Part shown: positions 55,852-64,000 of the stretch, in pieces | How the letters are laid out: the number at the start of each line of letters is the position of its first letter | Position numbering within the stretch: the stretch's first letter is position 1 | Source of the DNA: Sphingobacteriales bacterium TSM_CSS | GTDB lineage: Bacteria; Bacteroidota; Bacteroidia; Chitinophagales; UBA2359 | Direction: 5' to 3' | Length of the DNA: 64,000 bases | NCBI GenBank assembly: GCA_002212985.1 | Contig: NBMY01000143.1 | Span: forward strand, 39,090-103,089 | Made by a program: the position numbers and the translations under genes | Notes under the pieces: model-generated | What the model was told of the DNA's origin: nothing | Databases searched by the model: none | The model's input: the letters and a program-made list of their open reading frames with translations, nothing else

Positions 55852-56238
55852 AGTTATTCCTCTAAGGCTTTCTTACATCTGAGTTATACCGTAAACGGAC
55901 AAAAATTGTAACCGAAAACCATAAACCAGCTACTCTTTATTCTGTTGCTTCCAAACCAATACCATATTTGCCTGTAACCATGTATGAAACAGCGTTTTGA
56001 TGACAAGTTACAACAAAATACAACACCTTAACCTTGCTATATGTAAAAGAATATGTACAGTTGTTGAAACGCTTAATTATAACAGTTTGGTATAAGTTAA
56101 AGCATTCGTTTTTTTATAAAACCCGAAGCCCGAAAAAGCCGTTGAACAGCAACTGCCATGATGCAACCGGTACCCGATTGCAACCCTCTCAGCAAAAAAA
56201 CCGAAGGCAGCAGAAAAACAAAAAACCGGCAGCGTTAA
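55852..56238. other. Gene-free stretch
   Basis: 387 bp between the kinase start and the universal stress protein end. An open frame at 56034-56324 overlaps the stress protein and is unlike any family. The region is AT-rich, with the kinase promoter expected in its left part, but no clear box was identified. Confidence 0.5.
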
Positions 56239-57081
56239 TTAGTTTTTTCGGAAAGAAATCAACGGTATTTCGGTATGAAAGGCCGTTTCGCGGGTATAAC
56301 TCACCGAAAATAGTTTTGCAATAAAGCCTTTTCGGTGAGTAAGCATGGCCACCACATCGGTATTATGCTTGTGTATATGCTCCAGCATACCGTCTAAAAG
56401 GTCTTCCTGGTTTATTAATTCGGTGTAAACGGGCAAATCGGTCATGCCTTTTACGGCTTCTGCCAGGGTTTGCAAATTAGCGGCATTGTTTTCGTCTTTT
56501 GAGAAGTCAACATGAACGAGGTGAATTTCGGATTTAAACGGTCGGGCAAAGGCAATAACCCGTTCCAGCACGGTTAAATCGTAATCATCAAAGTTGGTAA
56601 AGTAAGCTATTTTCCGAATTCCATTAAAGGTGGCATTTTCGGGTATCACCAACACAGGGCTGGTAGCTTCAGCAATAATTTTTGCGGCATTGCTACCCAA
56701 AAACACCTCGCGCAAACCACTTGCCCCTTTTGTTCCCAAAACCACCAGCGAAGCACCGCATTCCTCTGCCACATTGCAAACTTCTTCAACAATTTCACCG
56801 CTTCTTACTATCAGGTCGCAGGGCTGGCCTTCCAAACCGGCTTCGGCGGCTTTGCTGCGCATTCTTTCCAGTTCTTTTTGTCTTAGTAATTCCTGATCTT
56901 GCATTTCTGTTTCAATAATCGACTCGGCTACTGAGCGGGGAGCACGGGGGTCTATTATTGGGAGTTCATAAGTATGAACCGCTGTAATATCAAACTTTGC
57001 CTGTGCAGCCAATTGAATGGCAAACACATAAGCGTTAAAGGCATTATCGGAGTAATCGGTAGGAACAATAATGTGTTTCAT
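56239..57081 (-). CDS. Universal stress protein, two-domain
   Basis: A 280-residue cytoplasmic protein of two UspA domains. The first (MKHIIVPTDYSDNAFNAYVF start) ends in VVLGTKGASGLREVFLGSNA and SPVLVIP, the full ATP-binding motif. The second (IRKIAYFTNFDDYDLTVLER) keeps the fold but lacks that loop (VVAMLTHRKGFIAKLF). Such tandem proteins usually bind ATP in one half. They support survival under stress or starvation; the exact partner is not known. Confidence 0.93.
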   Translation of the reverse strand: MKHIIVPTDYSDNAFNAYVFAIQLAAQAKFDITAVHTYELPIIDPRAPRSVAESIIETEMQDQELLRQKELERMRSKAAEAGLEGQPCDLIVRSGEIVEEVCNVAEECGASLVVLGTKGASGLREVFLGSNAAKIIAEATSPVLVIPENATFNGIRKIAYFTNFDDYDLTVLERVIAFARPFKSEIHLVHVDFSKDENNAANLQTLAEAVKGMTDLPVYTELINQEDLLDGMLEHIHKHNTDVVAMLTHRKGFIAKLFSVSYTRETAFHTEIPLISFRKN

Positions 57082-57318
57082 GGCAGGATATAGTTGTAAG
57101 GCATGTTCAATGTTTTATCGGGCAATATTAGGCAAAAACGGTAAATTTTTGCAGGTGTCAACCGTATTTTTTTAACGGGGGAACATATTTATTGGTTTCC
57201 CCTTTTTTTAAACAAAAATTTTGGAGCAATAGTGCAAACTACAAGAACAGCCATTAAGCGGGTTATTTGTGTAAAAAAGCATTTTTACTGCATATATAAT
57301 CAGGCATTTCGGGTAAGC

Positions 57319-57359
57319 AACAAACGAGGCTGTCCCTAAAAGGAACCTCCTCGTTTGTT
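57319..57359. terminator. Hairpin after the VIT-VWA gene
   Basis: AACAAACGAGG and CCTCGTTTGTT form an 11-bp stem around a 19-base loop 18 bp beyond the VIT-VWA stop codon. No T-run follows, so a terminator role is only probable. Confidence 0.45.
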
Positions 57360-57377
57360 GTGTTCGGGCATCATTAT

Positions 57378-59657
57378 TTACTCATAAATTTCGTACACAT
57401 TGCCTTTATAGTAAAACTGCACATTGCGCCCCAACGACAGGAAGTCCGATACATCGGGGTGGTTTTTCAGCAGTTCGAAATATTCTTCAGAGGCAAACTG
57501 CACGCGGTTGGTTTTTGCCGATGTTTGGTTATACACTTCCGAATCTATCCAGTTGCTGGCACCGGTTTGGTAAACGGCGCGGCCTTGTATGTTGCGGTAT
57601 TGATTGGCAACCATGTTGTTTCCGGTTCCGTCATCGGCGCTGCTCATGCGGTCTTGCCCCTGCCGGGTTTGGTCTATGTTTTCGGCTTTCGACAAACCCT
57701 GCACTTCGGTACTGGAGCGCACACTGCCTGCACCTTCGCGTTGTTTCATGTTGTTGTAGTCGGTACTGCCCATGTCGTTTCGTTCAAATGGCATAGGCCG
57801 CGGTATAGGCCTTGGCGGGTCGGTTGGGTGAGGCGGGCGCACCCATTGGTCTTCGTCTTCCATAATTAGGTAACTGGTGTAGGGGGTTACAATGCCATAT
57901 TTTTTTGCCAACTCCACCACTTGGGTTACCAGTTCTTTGTCTTCGCCGTGCAGCCTTATTTGGTCTAAGTAGTAGCCAATGGCACGGGCAGCCCAAAGCG
58001 GCGGAATAAACTCGTTTTTGGTGTCGTTGTCGGCAAAAGTAAGGTCGTAGGTATAGCGTTTTTGCACACCGTTTACCTTGCCCTCCAAAATTACCGATGC
58101 TTTTGGATTGCCGTAGGTTTTGTACCGCCCCATAACCGTAAGCGCCGAGCCGCGAAACAGGTCGCCCAAATCTTGCGGATATACCTCATATACCGAAACA
58201 CTGCGGCCGAACGATAATTTTACATCGGTTAGCGCCGGTGAATTGATTTTGGTGTAGAAGTTGGAAATTTTAACCTCAATATCTTCTGATGGCAGAATGT
58301 AGCTTCTGAAAGCGCGGGTAGCTTCGGTTATTTTATCGAGCAAATGTGTGTTCAGGTCTTCTCCTATACCGAAGGTAAAAATGCGTATGTTGTTGGTATT
58401 GCTTTGTTTAACCTTTTTCAGCAGTGCATCTTCTTCGGTAATGCCAACGGTGGGTTTGCCATCGGTAATAAATACCACAAAATAGGGGCGGTCGGGGCGG
58501 GTTTTGGCACTCAGGGCTTTTTCCAGCGCTTCGTCAATGTTGGTTCCGCCAATAGGTTTCAGGTCTTCAATAAAACTAAGGGCTTCCTGCACGTTGGGTT
58601 TGGAGGCCGTTTCCAGGTCATCGAACAAGGTGCGTGCTTCGGTAGAAAAGCGCACCAGGTTAAAACGATCGGCCGAATTGAGGTTGTTTACGCAAAATGC
58701 AAGGGCTTCTTTGGCTTTATCGAGTTTTTCGCCGGCCATGCTGCCCGAAACGTCTAATACAAAGGTAATATCTTTGGCTACAACCGGCGCATTCTCTTCT
58801 TCAATGCCCGGGCTGATGGAGAGGAGGAAAAACCCGTCTTCGCGGTTGCCCTTATAGGAAAGTCCCGAAACGCCGATTTCGGTTTTACCCGTTCCGAAAT
58901 ACAGTTTAAAATCGGAATTGGGTTTTACGTCTTTGGCTTCGTAGCCAATGCGGGCTTCATGGTCGCCTTTTCGCACAATTTCGGCTTCGTGCGTGGGGCA
59001 GTAAACCGTTTTCAGGTTTTCAGTGCTTTGCAGGTCAATATCCAAGCTAAGGTTGTGTATCGGTTTGGCTGCGTGTTTGTCGGTATTGAGCGGATACACA
59101 TATTCGGTGGTACCGTCTTCGCGGGTAAGAATTTCGCTGTACGAAATTTTAATCCGCAAATCGGCGCGCGGTTCTATGGGAAACACGCGCACTTTAAACA
59201 AATCACTTTTGCTGTATTCCAGCAGGGCGGGGTCGCGCATTTGCCGCACAATATCTTCATAAATTTGCCGTGCTTTTTTGGCATCCAGCAGTTCGGCGGT
59301 TACCTCTTTTCCGTTAATGAACATGGAAAAATTGGCAATTACGCCGGCGGTAGGAACCGGAAACAGGAAATACCCTTCCAACCGCGTACCCGATGGGTTG
59401 TAAAACACCTGGTCAATGGCGGTAAGGGCGGTTTGCCCGTCAATTTTTACCTCGGCCTTTTCCGATTTCACCTCCAGTTGAAAAGGGGTAAAATCGGGTG
59501 GCGGCGGTATGGGGCGGCGCGGCGGCCAAATTTCGGGTTCTGCCAAAACGAGCGGATGCCAGTTGCTGCCTTCGGGGGCAACCACCATTAGCCCGCCGGC
59601 ATGGGTATAAACCGCCGGCAGCAGGCAAAATAGCAGTACTAAAATTAAGTTTTTCAT
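57378..59657 (-). CDS. Exported VIT and VWA domain protein
   Basis: A 759-residue protein. MKNLILVLLFCLLPAVYTHAGG is a signal peptide; this start (59657) replaces a 74-residue upstream extension with no family likeness. Residues ~45-175 are a VIT domain (FYNPSGTRLEGYFLFPVPTAG), and ~280-450 a VWA domain with the metal-ion adhesion site DVSGSMAGEKLDKAKEAL and TDGKPT. The rest is a beta region with a proline-rich run (RPPHPTDPPRPIPRPMP). Inter-alpha-trypsin inhibitor-like pairs of these domains bind proteins through the metal site. It starts 10 bp after the VWA lipoprotein gene, so the two are cotranscribed. Confidence 0.9.
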   Translation of the reverse strand: MKNLILVLLFCLLPAVYTHAGGLMVVAPEGSNWHPLVLAEPEIWPPRRPIPPPPDFTPFQLEVKSEKAEVKIDGQTALTAIDQVFYNPSGTRLEGYFLFPVPTAGVIANFSMFINGKEVTAELLDAKKARQIYEDIVRQMRDPALLEYSKSDLFKVRVFPIEPRADLRIKISYSEILTREDGTTEYVYPLNTDKHAAKPIHNLSLDIDLQSTENLKTVYCPTHEAEIVRKGDHEARIGYEAKDVKPNSDFKLYFGTGKTEIGVSGLSYKGNREDGFFLLSISPGIEEENAPVVAKDITFVLDVSGSMAGEKLDKAKEALAFCVNNLNSADRFNLVRFSTEARTLFDDLETASKPNVQEALSFIEDLKPIGGTNIDEALEKALSAKTRPDRPYFVVFITDGKPTVGITEEDALLKKVKQSNTNNIRIFTFGIGEDLNTHLLDKITEATRAFRSYILPSEDIEVKISNFYTKINSPALTDVKLSFGRSVSVYEVYPQDLGDLFRGSALTVMGRYKTYGNPKASVILEGKVNGVQKRYTYDLTFADNDTKNEFIPPLWAARAIGYYLDQIRLHGEDKELVTQVVELAKKYGIVTPYTSYLIMEDEDQWVRPPHPTDPPRPIPRPMPFERNDMGSTDYNNMKQREGAGSVRSSTEVQGLSKAENIDQTRQGQDRMSSADDGTGNNMVANQYRNIQGRAVYQTGASNWIDSEVYNQTSAKTNRVQFASEEYFELLKNHPDVSDFLSLGRNVQFYYKGNVYEIYE

Positions 59658-59667
59658 GACTTGGTAT

Positions 59668-60888
59668 TTATTTTTTTTCAAACAAATAGCCTTTGCTTTC
59701 GGCTTGGGTGCGTATGGTGTTAATAATGGCTGCATCAAGGGTATTGGTTGGGCTTTCCTGCGCCATTTTGCGCTGTTCATTGGCAATATAGTCAAGACGT
59801 TCGGCATTGAGTTTGCTAATTTGATCTTGTAAACTTTTGCGCTCGGCAGCCTTTTTTTCAAGGTAGGCTTTGCGCTCATCGGGTTTCAGGTTTTGCATTT
59901 CTTCGGGTAAATCGTCTTTATCCATTTTTGCCAAATCAACAGCTTTTTCGTCAACGGCATCCACCAAATCCCACGAGGCATTTTTATAGTTGTAAGATGC
60001 TTTGGTGGCGGCGCGCTGTGCGGCATTGGCCGTGCCGTATTGGCTGGCGTTTTTGTCTTGCTCCATTTGCATTTCCTTGCGCATTTTACCGCTGCTGCCG
60101 TAACCTATATAAGTATCGTTCAGTTGCTCGTTCAGGCGGTTAATTTCGGCATCTTGCGGCGCATCAATATGGGCAACGGTTTGGTTTTGGTCTATGTTCA
60201 TATATTTGCCGTCGGCACAATCGGCGCCGTCTTTCCATTTGGTGTTAATGCCTTCTTCCATAGGTCCGCAAAATATGGTGTTAATAATAATGCCTTTTGA
60301 AGCGGCTTTTTTACAGGCATCTTTGTAATTTACCGTGCCTTGTGTGTATTCTTCGTTTCCGGCAATGAAAATTACTTTTAATACATCATTGCTTGCTGCC
60401 CATGTAAGGTCATCGGCCGATTTGGAAATAACCTGCCCGCAATACTCGCTGCCGCCGTAGGTTTTTAACCCGAAAAGTTTTTCCGAAATCAGGTCCAGGT
60501 CGGTAGTCAGTTCCGATACCATGCGAATGTAGCCGCCTTCCGGGGGTAAGCCGTCGTTGCCATACTCATACAGGGCAATTTCAATATCGGGAATATTGCC
60601 GTTTTTGTCGCGGGCAAGGGCAAGTTCGCCCACCATTTTCCACAGTTGCGATTTTGCCTGGTCAATCAGCCCGTCCATGCTGTTGCTGGTATCGAGCAAA
60701 ATGGCCACCTGTACGCTGTTGGAGTTATTGCCGGCAGTTTTTGCATTGGCGTTTGGGTTGCTTGTGGTCAAATACGTAGCTGAAGTATCGGAATTCAGTG
60801 ATTTGGCGCTGCCTTGCATTTCTTTATTGCTGCAGGAGTTTCCCGCGCCAAGCATAAACAGTAACACAGTTAATAAGATGGTTTTCAT
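59668..60888 (-). CDS. VWA domain lipoprotein
   Basis: A 406-residue lipoprotein (LLTVLLFMLGAGNSCSNKE, cysteine at residue 19). Residues ~55-240 are a VWA domain with VQVAILLDTSNSMDGLIDQA (metal site DTSNSM) and VIFIAGNEEYTQG. The C-terminal ~130 residues are a charged coiled coil (KPDERKAYLEKKAAERKSL). It comes directly before the VIT-VWA gene, and both probably act together at the cell surface, one anchored by lipid and one soluble or secreted. Partner and substrate are unknown. Confidence 0.88.
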   Translation of the reverse strand: MKTILLTVLLFMLGAGNSCSNKEMQGSAKSLNSDTSATYLTTSNPNANAKTAGNNSNSVQVAILLDTSNSMDGLIDQAKSQLWKMVGELALARDKNGNIPDIEIALYEYGNDGLPPEGGYIRMVSELTTDLDLISEKLFGLKTYGGSEYCGQVISKSADDLTWAASNDVLKVIFIAGNEEYTQGTVNYKDACKKAASKGIIINTIFCGPMEEGINTKWKDGADCADGKYMNIDQNQTVAHIDAPQDAEINRLNEQLNDTYIGYGSSGKMRKEMQMEQDKNASQYGTANAAQRAATKASYNYKNASWDLVDAVDEKAVDLAKMDKDDLPEEMQNLKPDERKAYLEKKAAERKSLQDQISKLNAERLDYIANEQRKMAQESPTNTLDAAIINTIRTQAESKGYLFEKK

Positions 60889-61100
60889 GGTTCGTTGATT
60901 TTTGAAGTGAAAGAAATACTATAAACATGTTTAAAATCTAAAAGGAGAAAATCATACGTTGAGAACAAGGAGAAAACACAAATACGAAAACACAACGCAC
61001 GAAGTAAAAATAACCGAACAGTAAATTAAATTCCGAAGCAAACCGGAAATTCTCCAGAGCAAGCCGGGTTTGGCATCCAAAACGCTGGTTCCGAAACGGG

Positions 61101-62465
61101 TTATTCTTTGTGGTATTGCAAGGTGTTTTGAATCAGCAGTCCGTTTGTATCAATGCCGGTAAACGTAACCCGAAGGCTGTTGGCAGCCTCTAAGCTGTAG
61201 GTAATGGTATTGGGGTAAGTGGTGGCGGCAATACTTTCAAAAATGAGTATGTAGGCAGTAGAATTTTCGGTAAGCCGGTAGGTTTCGGGCGCTCTTGTTT
61301 GGGGGTTATTTATGGTATAAACCAGTCTGTAACCCAATGTTTTGAGGGTGGCGGTTTCAGAAAAAATGGTATTGTTGTTTACCGTACTGCTAATAACAGC
61401 GGTGCCGTTGGGCTGCCATTTTTCGGTAACGGTGGCATTGCTTGCCGTGCTTACCCACGTTCCCCAAAGCCATGCAAGGCTGTTGAGGGTAATTGGGGCA
61501 GGGGCTTCTTCTTTGCTACCCGCTGCCGGGGCTGCCAATTTTGCATTTTGTTTCTTTTTGGAGGCAGGGGCTGTTTCTGCCGCTTTATCTCGTTCTGCAT
61601 CTGCCGGAGTTATGTACGGTTTACCCGAATTATTGGTTACCGGCGGCTCATAGATGCCGGTGGCATTGTAGCCTTTGGGCAGGTTTTGCACTGCATTTTG
61701 CCCCAATGCCGATGCAATGCCTAAATAGTAGCGCGAATAAACAGGGTCTGCCAACGGTGGGGTTGCAGAAGGTACCGAAATTACAGATTGACTCAGATTT
61801 TCTTGCCTTTGGCTGTAAGCGCCCGATTCATCTGCATTTTCTTTTGCCAACGCTCTGCCGGGTTGAGGAGGCGATTGCGATGCTGCAACATCGGGTTCTG
61901 CATAAGATATGTTTGGGGGTGGTTGGTAAGCGCGCTGTTTTGTTTCGGAAAAACCGGGTTTTACAGTGGTTACTTTCTTTTCGGCCAAAACATCATCGTA
62001 CTCGCCTTCTGTTGTGGCAACACTTTTCGGCATAGGGGCAGCAGGCATAACCTGTCGGTTACTGTTACTGCTTTTGGTTTCCGTATCGGCACGGCTGTAT
62101 GAAATAGCTGTAGATTCGGGCGGTGCGCTTGTTGTTTGTTCGGCAGATTCGAGCCTATTCTCATTTACCACCTGTTCCGAAACCATTTTTACCGCCATTT
62201 GATCGTCTTTTTTTTGGCTCACACCCAACAGGTACAACACCACCGGCGACAACACCACCAATATCAGCGCCGCAGCAGCGGCATAACGCCAAAAACCGCT
62301 AAGCCTGAACTGTTTTTGAGGCAACTTTTCGCCCGCTTCCCCTAACGGAGCAACGGGTTGTTCGGCAAGGCGTTGCTCAAGCCGCGCCCAAAGCTGTTCG
62401 CCGGGCATTTGGTCAAACTGCCGTTCGTTGTCTTTAAAAAGTTGGTCTATATCTTCCAGTTTCAT
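61101..62465 (-). CDS. Single-pass membrane protein with anti-sigma-like N-terminus and DUF6265-like C-terminus
   Basis: A 454-residue protein. The short cytoplasmic start (MKLEDIDQLFKDNERQFDQ..LWARLEQRL) is of the kind seen in anti-sigma factors. One membrane helix follows (FWRYAAAAALILVVLSPVVL, residues ~57-76), then a long low-complexity region, and a C-terminal domain starting LNSLAWLWGTWVS resembling DUF6265. It lies 189 bp after the ECF sigma gene on the same strand, which supports an anti-sigma role. The zinc-binding anti-sigma motif is not seen. I chose 62465 because 43 residues upstream are not like the family. Confidence 0.65.
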   Translation of the reverse strand: MKLEDIDQLFKDNERQFDQMPGEQLWARLEQRLAEQPVAPLGEAGEKLPQKQFRLSGFWRYAAAAALILVVLSPVVLYLLGVSQKKDDQMAVKMVSEQVVNENRLESAEQTTSAPPESTAISYSRADTETKSSNSNRQVMPAAPMPKSVATTEGEYDDVLAEKKVTTVKPGFSETKQRAYQPPPNISYAEPDVAASQSPPQPGRALAKENADESGAYSQRQENLSQSVISVPSATPPLADPVYSRYYLGIASALGQNAVQNLPKGYNATGIYEPPVTNNSGKPYITPADAERDKAAETAPASKKKQNAKLAAPAAGSKEEAPAPITLNSLAWLWGTWVSTASNATVTEKWQPNGTAVISSTVNNNTIFSETATLKTLGYRLVYTINNPQTRAPETYRLTENSTAYILIFESIAATTYPNTITYSLEAANSLRVTFTGIDTNGLLIQNTLQYHKE

Positions 62466-62654
62466 TGCCTGTATTTGTTTTACTATTGGCAGCGGACTAA
62501 CCGCCGTAAGGTACAAAATAACTTGCCGGTACTTGCTTTTGTGTTCAATTACCAGAGTTATGGTATGTTTGTGTTTACCCATAGCTGTAAGCATGGCGTC
62601 TGCCGGGGCTGCGTGGTGTAAACCTGCAACCGCAACGCCTTGCTTTAGGGCATT

Positions 62655-63185
62655 TTATGCCACTCTGCTAAGGAGTTTTTGTAACATGCGACGCGCTTTT
62701 AAAAGTTGTGATTTACTGGTGTTGATGCTTATTTGCAACATGTCTGCTATTTCCTCGTGTCCGTATCCTTCTATGGCGTAGAGGTTAAACACCGTGCGGT
62801 AGCCGGGCGGAAGGTGGTGCAGCAGTTGCAGTATTTCTGCTTCGTTTAGTTTGTCATCGGTTTGTTCGTTGGCATGAGCCTGATAGGTGGGGTCAAGTTC
62901 ATCCCATGTAAGATTTTTTTTGGCGTTTTGCTGCCGTATAAAAGCAAGGGCTTCGTTTACCATAATTCTTCTTATCCAACCCTCCAAACTGCCTTTGCCT
63001 TCAAAACCGTGTAAATGCGCAAACACTTTGTAAAAACCGGTTACCAATACATCTTCTGCATCGGTTTGATTTTGCACATACCTTCGGCAAACCCCAAACA
63101 TGGCTGGCGCAAACCGTTCATATAACAGGCGTTGTGCGTTCCTGTTTCCGGCAATACATTGGTTTATGAGTTGTTCCTCGGTCAC
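62655..63185 (-). CDS. ECF-family RNA polymerase sigma factor
   Basis: A 176-residue sigma-70 factor. Region 2 has LLYERFAPAMFGVCRRYVQNQTDAEDVLVTGFYKVF and region 2.4 follows as FEGKGSLEGWIRRIMVNEA; region 4 is LHHLPPGYRTVFNLYAIEGYGHEEIADML (written in part) with the helix-turn-helix TSKSQLLKARRML. It redirects RNA polymerase to a small set of genes, probably including those that follow. The neighbour with an anti-sigma layout is 189 bp downstream. Starts at ATG 63185. Confidence 0.95.
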   Translation of the reverse strand: MTEEQLINQCIAGNRNAQRLLYERFAPAMFGVCRRYVQNQTDAEDVLVTGFYKVFAHLHGFEGKGSLEGWIRRIMVNEALAFIRQQNAKKNLTWDELDPTYQAHANEQTDDKLNEAEILQLLHHLPPGYRTVFNLYAIEGYGHEEIADMLQISINTSKSQLLKARRMLQKLLSRVA

Positions 63186-63425
63186 GCAGAGTGTGTTTTA
63201 CGCTTAGTTTAACGTGTAAATGGGTTGTGTAGTACGCTTATTGTTGGTGTTTTAAGTCTTTTGCCGGGTTTCAATGGTAAAGATGTTGTTTTGTGGCGGG
63301 CGGGTGTCCGGCGGTGTATTTTTTTTCTGAAAAACAGGAAAATAACCAACCGCCCTGCCTGTGCCGGTTTGGTAGCTGCGTTACCCGAAAGCACAGCCGG
63401 TTTCGTGCATCAGCGCCCATGCTTG

Positions 63426-63779
63426 TTAGTCTGCCATATTTGGCGGTGGCAGCAGGGCTGTCAGTTTGGGCGGTGCGGTGTGGCGGTAGGCGCATTGCAG
63501 GGCATCTGCCAGCAAATCGGGTTGTACGGTTTGCAGTTCTACAAAAGTCCAGCCTTGTTTACCCCATTTGTTGGGTACGGGGTAAACGGCGGTTTTATCA
63601 AAGGCGGTAAACACGCTTTGGTCTGTTTCCGAAAGTTTGAGGCAGGCACGGTTTCTACCCTCATCTAAGGTGGCAAAAATTTTCTTTGCCACTCTAAAAG
63701 AAGCGGTTTCGAAATGCGGCTGCTCTGTTACCTGCGGAAACGAGAGCGCCATTTGCCTGAATTGCACTATGCTAACCAT
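63426..63779 (-). CDS. MmcQ/YjbR family protein
   Basis: A 117-residue protein of the YjbR double-wing fold. SIVQFRQMALSFPQVTEQPHF, SFRVAKKIFATLD and VPNKWGKQGWTFVELQTVQPDLL are the family motifs. Members may bind DNA, but the role is not established. The start at 63779 (MVSIVQFRQ) fits the family; the ATG at 63806 would add nine residues. It stands alone. Confidence 0.9.
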   Translation of the reverse strand: MVSIVQFRQMALSFPQVTEQPHFETASFRVAKKIFATLDEGRNRACLKLSETDQSVFTAFDKTAVYPVPNKWGKQGWTFVELQTVQPDLLADALQCAYRHTAPPKLTALLPPPNMAD

Positions 63780-63821
63780 ATTGCCCGATTTGTGTGTAAT
63801 TTGCAAACGGTTTTATTTTGA

Positions 63822-63880
63822 TTGCGCGAGGAGGTGCCTTGTGAGTTGGGAAATTTGGTTCTTTAAGGCTTAGGCTTGCG
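63822..63880. repeat. Second copy of a dispersed repeat
   Basis: It resembles the segment at 41676-41729: both run TTGCGCGAGG, a few bases, GCCT(C/T)GTGAGTTGGG, then about 11-15 bases and AAGGCTTAG. It lies just upstream of the YjbR gene and continues to the window end without a gene. Confidence 0.5.
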
Positions 63881-64000
63881 CGGGCTGGTTACCCCTAAAT
63901 CCCCTAAAGGGGACTTTTTCATTATATGTGGGTTGGAGCACTTAGTTTTTTTGCATAAGCAGGTTTTTTGCTGTTTGGGTTATTGTAGCCATGACTAAAT

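Noticed and set aside
56034..56324. Open frame of 96 codons between kinase and stress protein
   Set aside because: Overlaps the end of the stress protein gene on the opposite strand and has no likeness to any family.

Overview
The window comes from a member of the Bacteroidota, most likely an uncultured Saprospiria/Chitinophagia-type lineage. The evidence is a SusC/SusD pair, two large secreted proteins ending in type IX secretion (T9SS) sorting domains, promoters of the TTG-N18..21-TAnnTTTG type, few Shine-Dalgarno sites, and the yceD-rpmF-fabH-efp-accB-accC order. About 48 genes or gene remnants can be supported. No database search was run; all family calls are from reading the translations.

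Layout. 1-7 kb: the 5' part of a LON-domain protein, a T9SS cargo with Kazal-like modules, an ArsC-fold protein without its cysteine, and leuS. 7-17 kb: a compact three-gene helicase-methyltransferase-ATPase operon (DUF3883 SNF2-type helicase, DUF1156 methylase, DUF499 ATPase with a Swt1/HEPN-like N-terminus), lying between two broken genes. It matches the arrangement known as Hma and is a probable anti-phage island. 17-27 kb: a DUF697 protein, a 150-bp imperfect palindrome, tRNA-Cys, folB, a glutaryl-CoA dehydrogenase-like enzyme and a SusCD-lipoprotein uptake operon. 26-36 kb: housekeeping genes pdxJ, ahcY, accC, accB, efp, fabH, rpmF, yceD, a pterin dehydratase, a lipoprotein and a PHP phosphatase.

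36-46 kb is the second accessory stretch. A REP-associated tyrosine transposase (RAYT) sits between two copies of a double-hairpin repeat. It is followed by a T9SS-exported lysyl oxidase with its copper ligands and both cofactor residues, a fused glycosyltransferase/sugar-phosphotransferase-like protein whose 3' end is duplicated downstream, a cluster of small palindromes, and a 993-residue AlbA_2/Schlafen-like - NACHT - pentapeptide-repeat protein that looks like an NLR-type defence gene. 46-57 kb: prs, rplY, pth, cutA, a TolQ/ExbB-type channel, a zinc-ribbon-FHA protein, a lipoprotein, a 1311-residue NtrY-like sensor kinase and a universal stress protein. 57-64 kb: a same-strand group of ECF sigma factor, membrane protein with anti-sigma-like layout, VWA lipoprotein and VIT-VWA protein, then a YjbR-family gene and a dispersed repeat shared with the 41.7-kb region.

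The main points for follow-up are the Hma-like island with its possible nuclease and RNase motifs, the AlbA_2-NACHT-pentapeptide protein with 60-bp tandem DNA repeats, the exported lysyl oxidase, and the several palindromic repeat families, one of which surrounds its probable mobilising enzyme.
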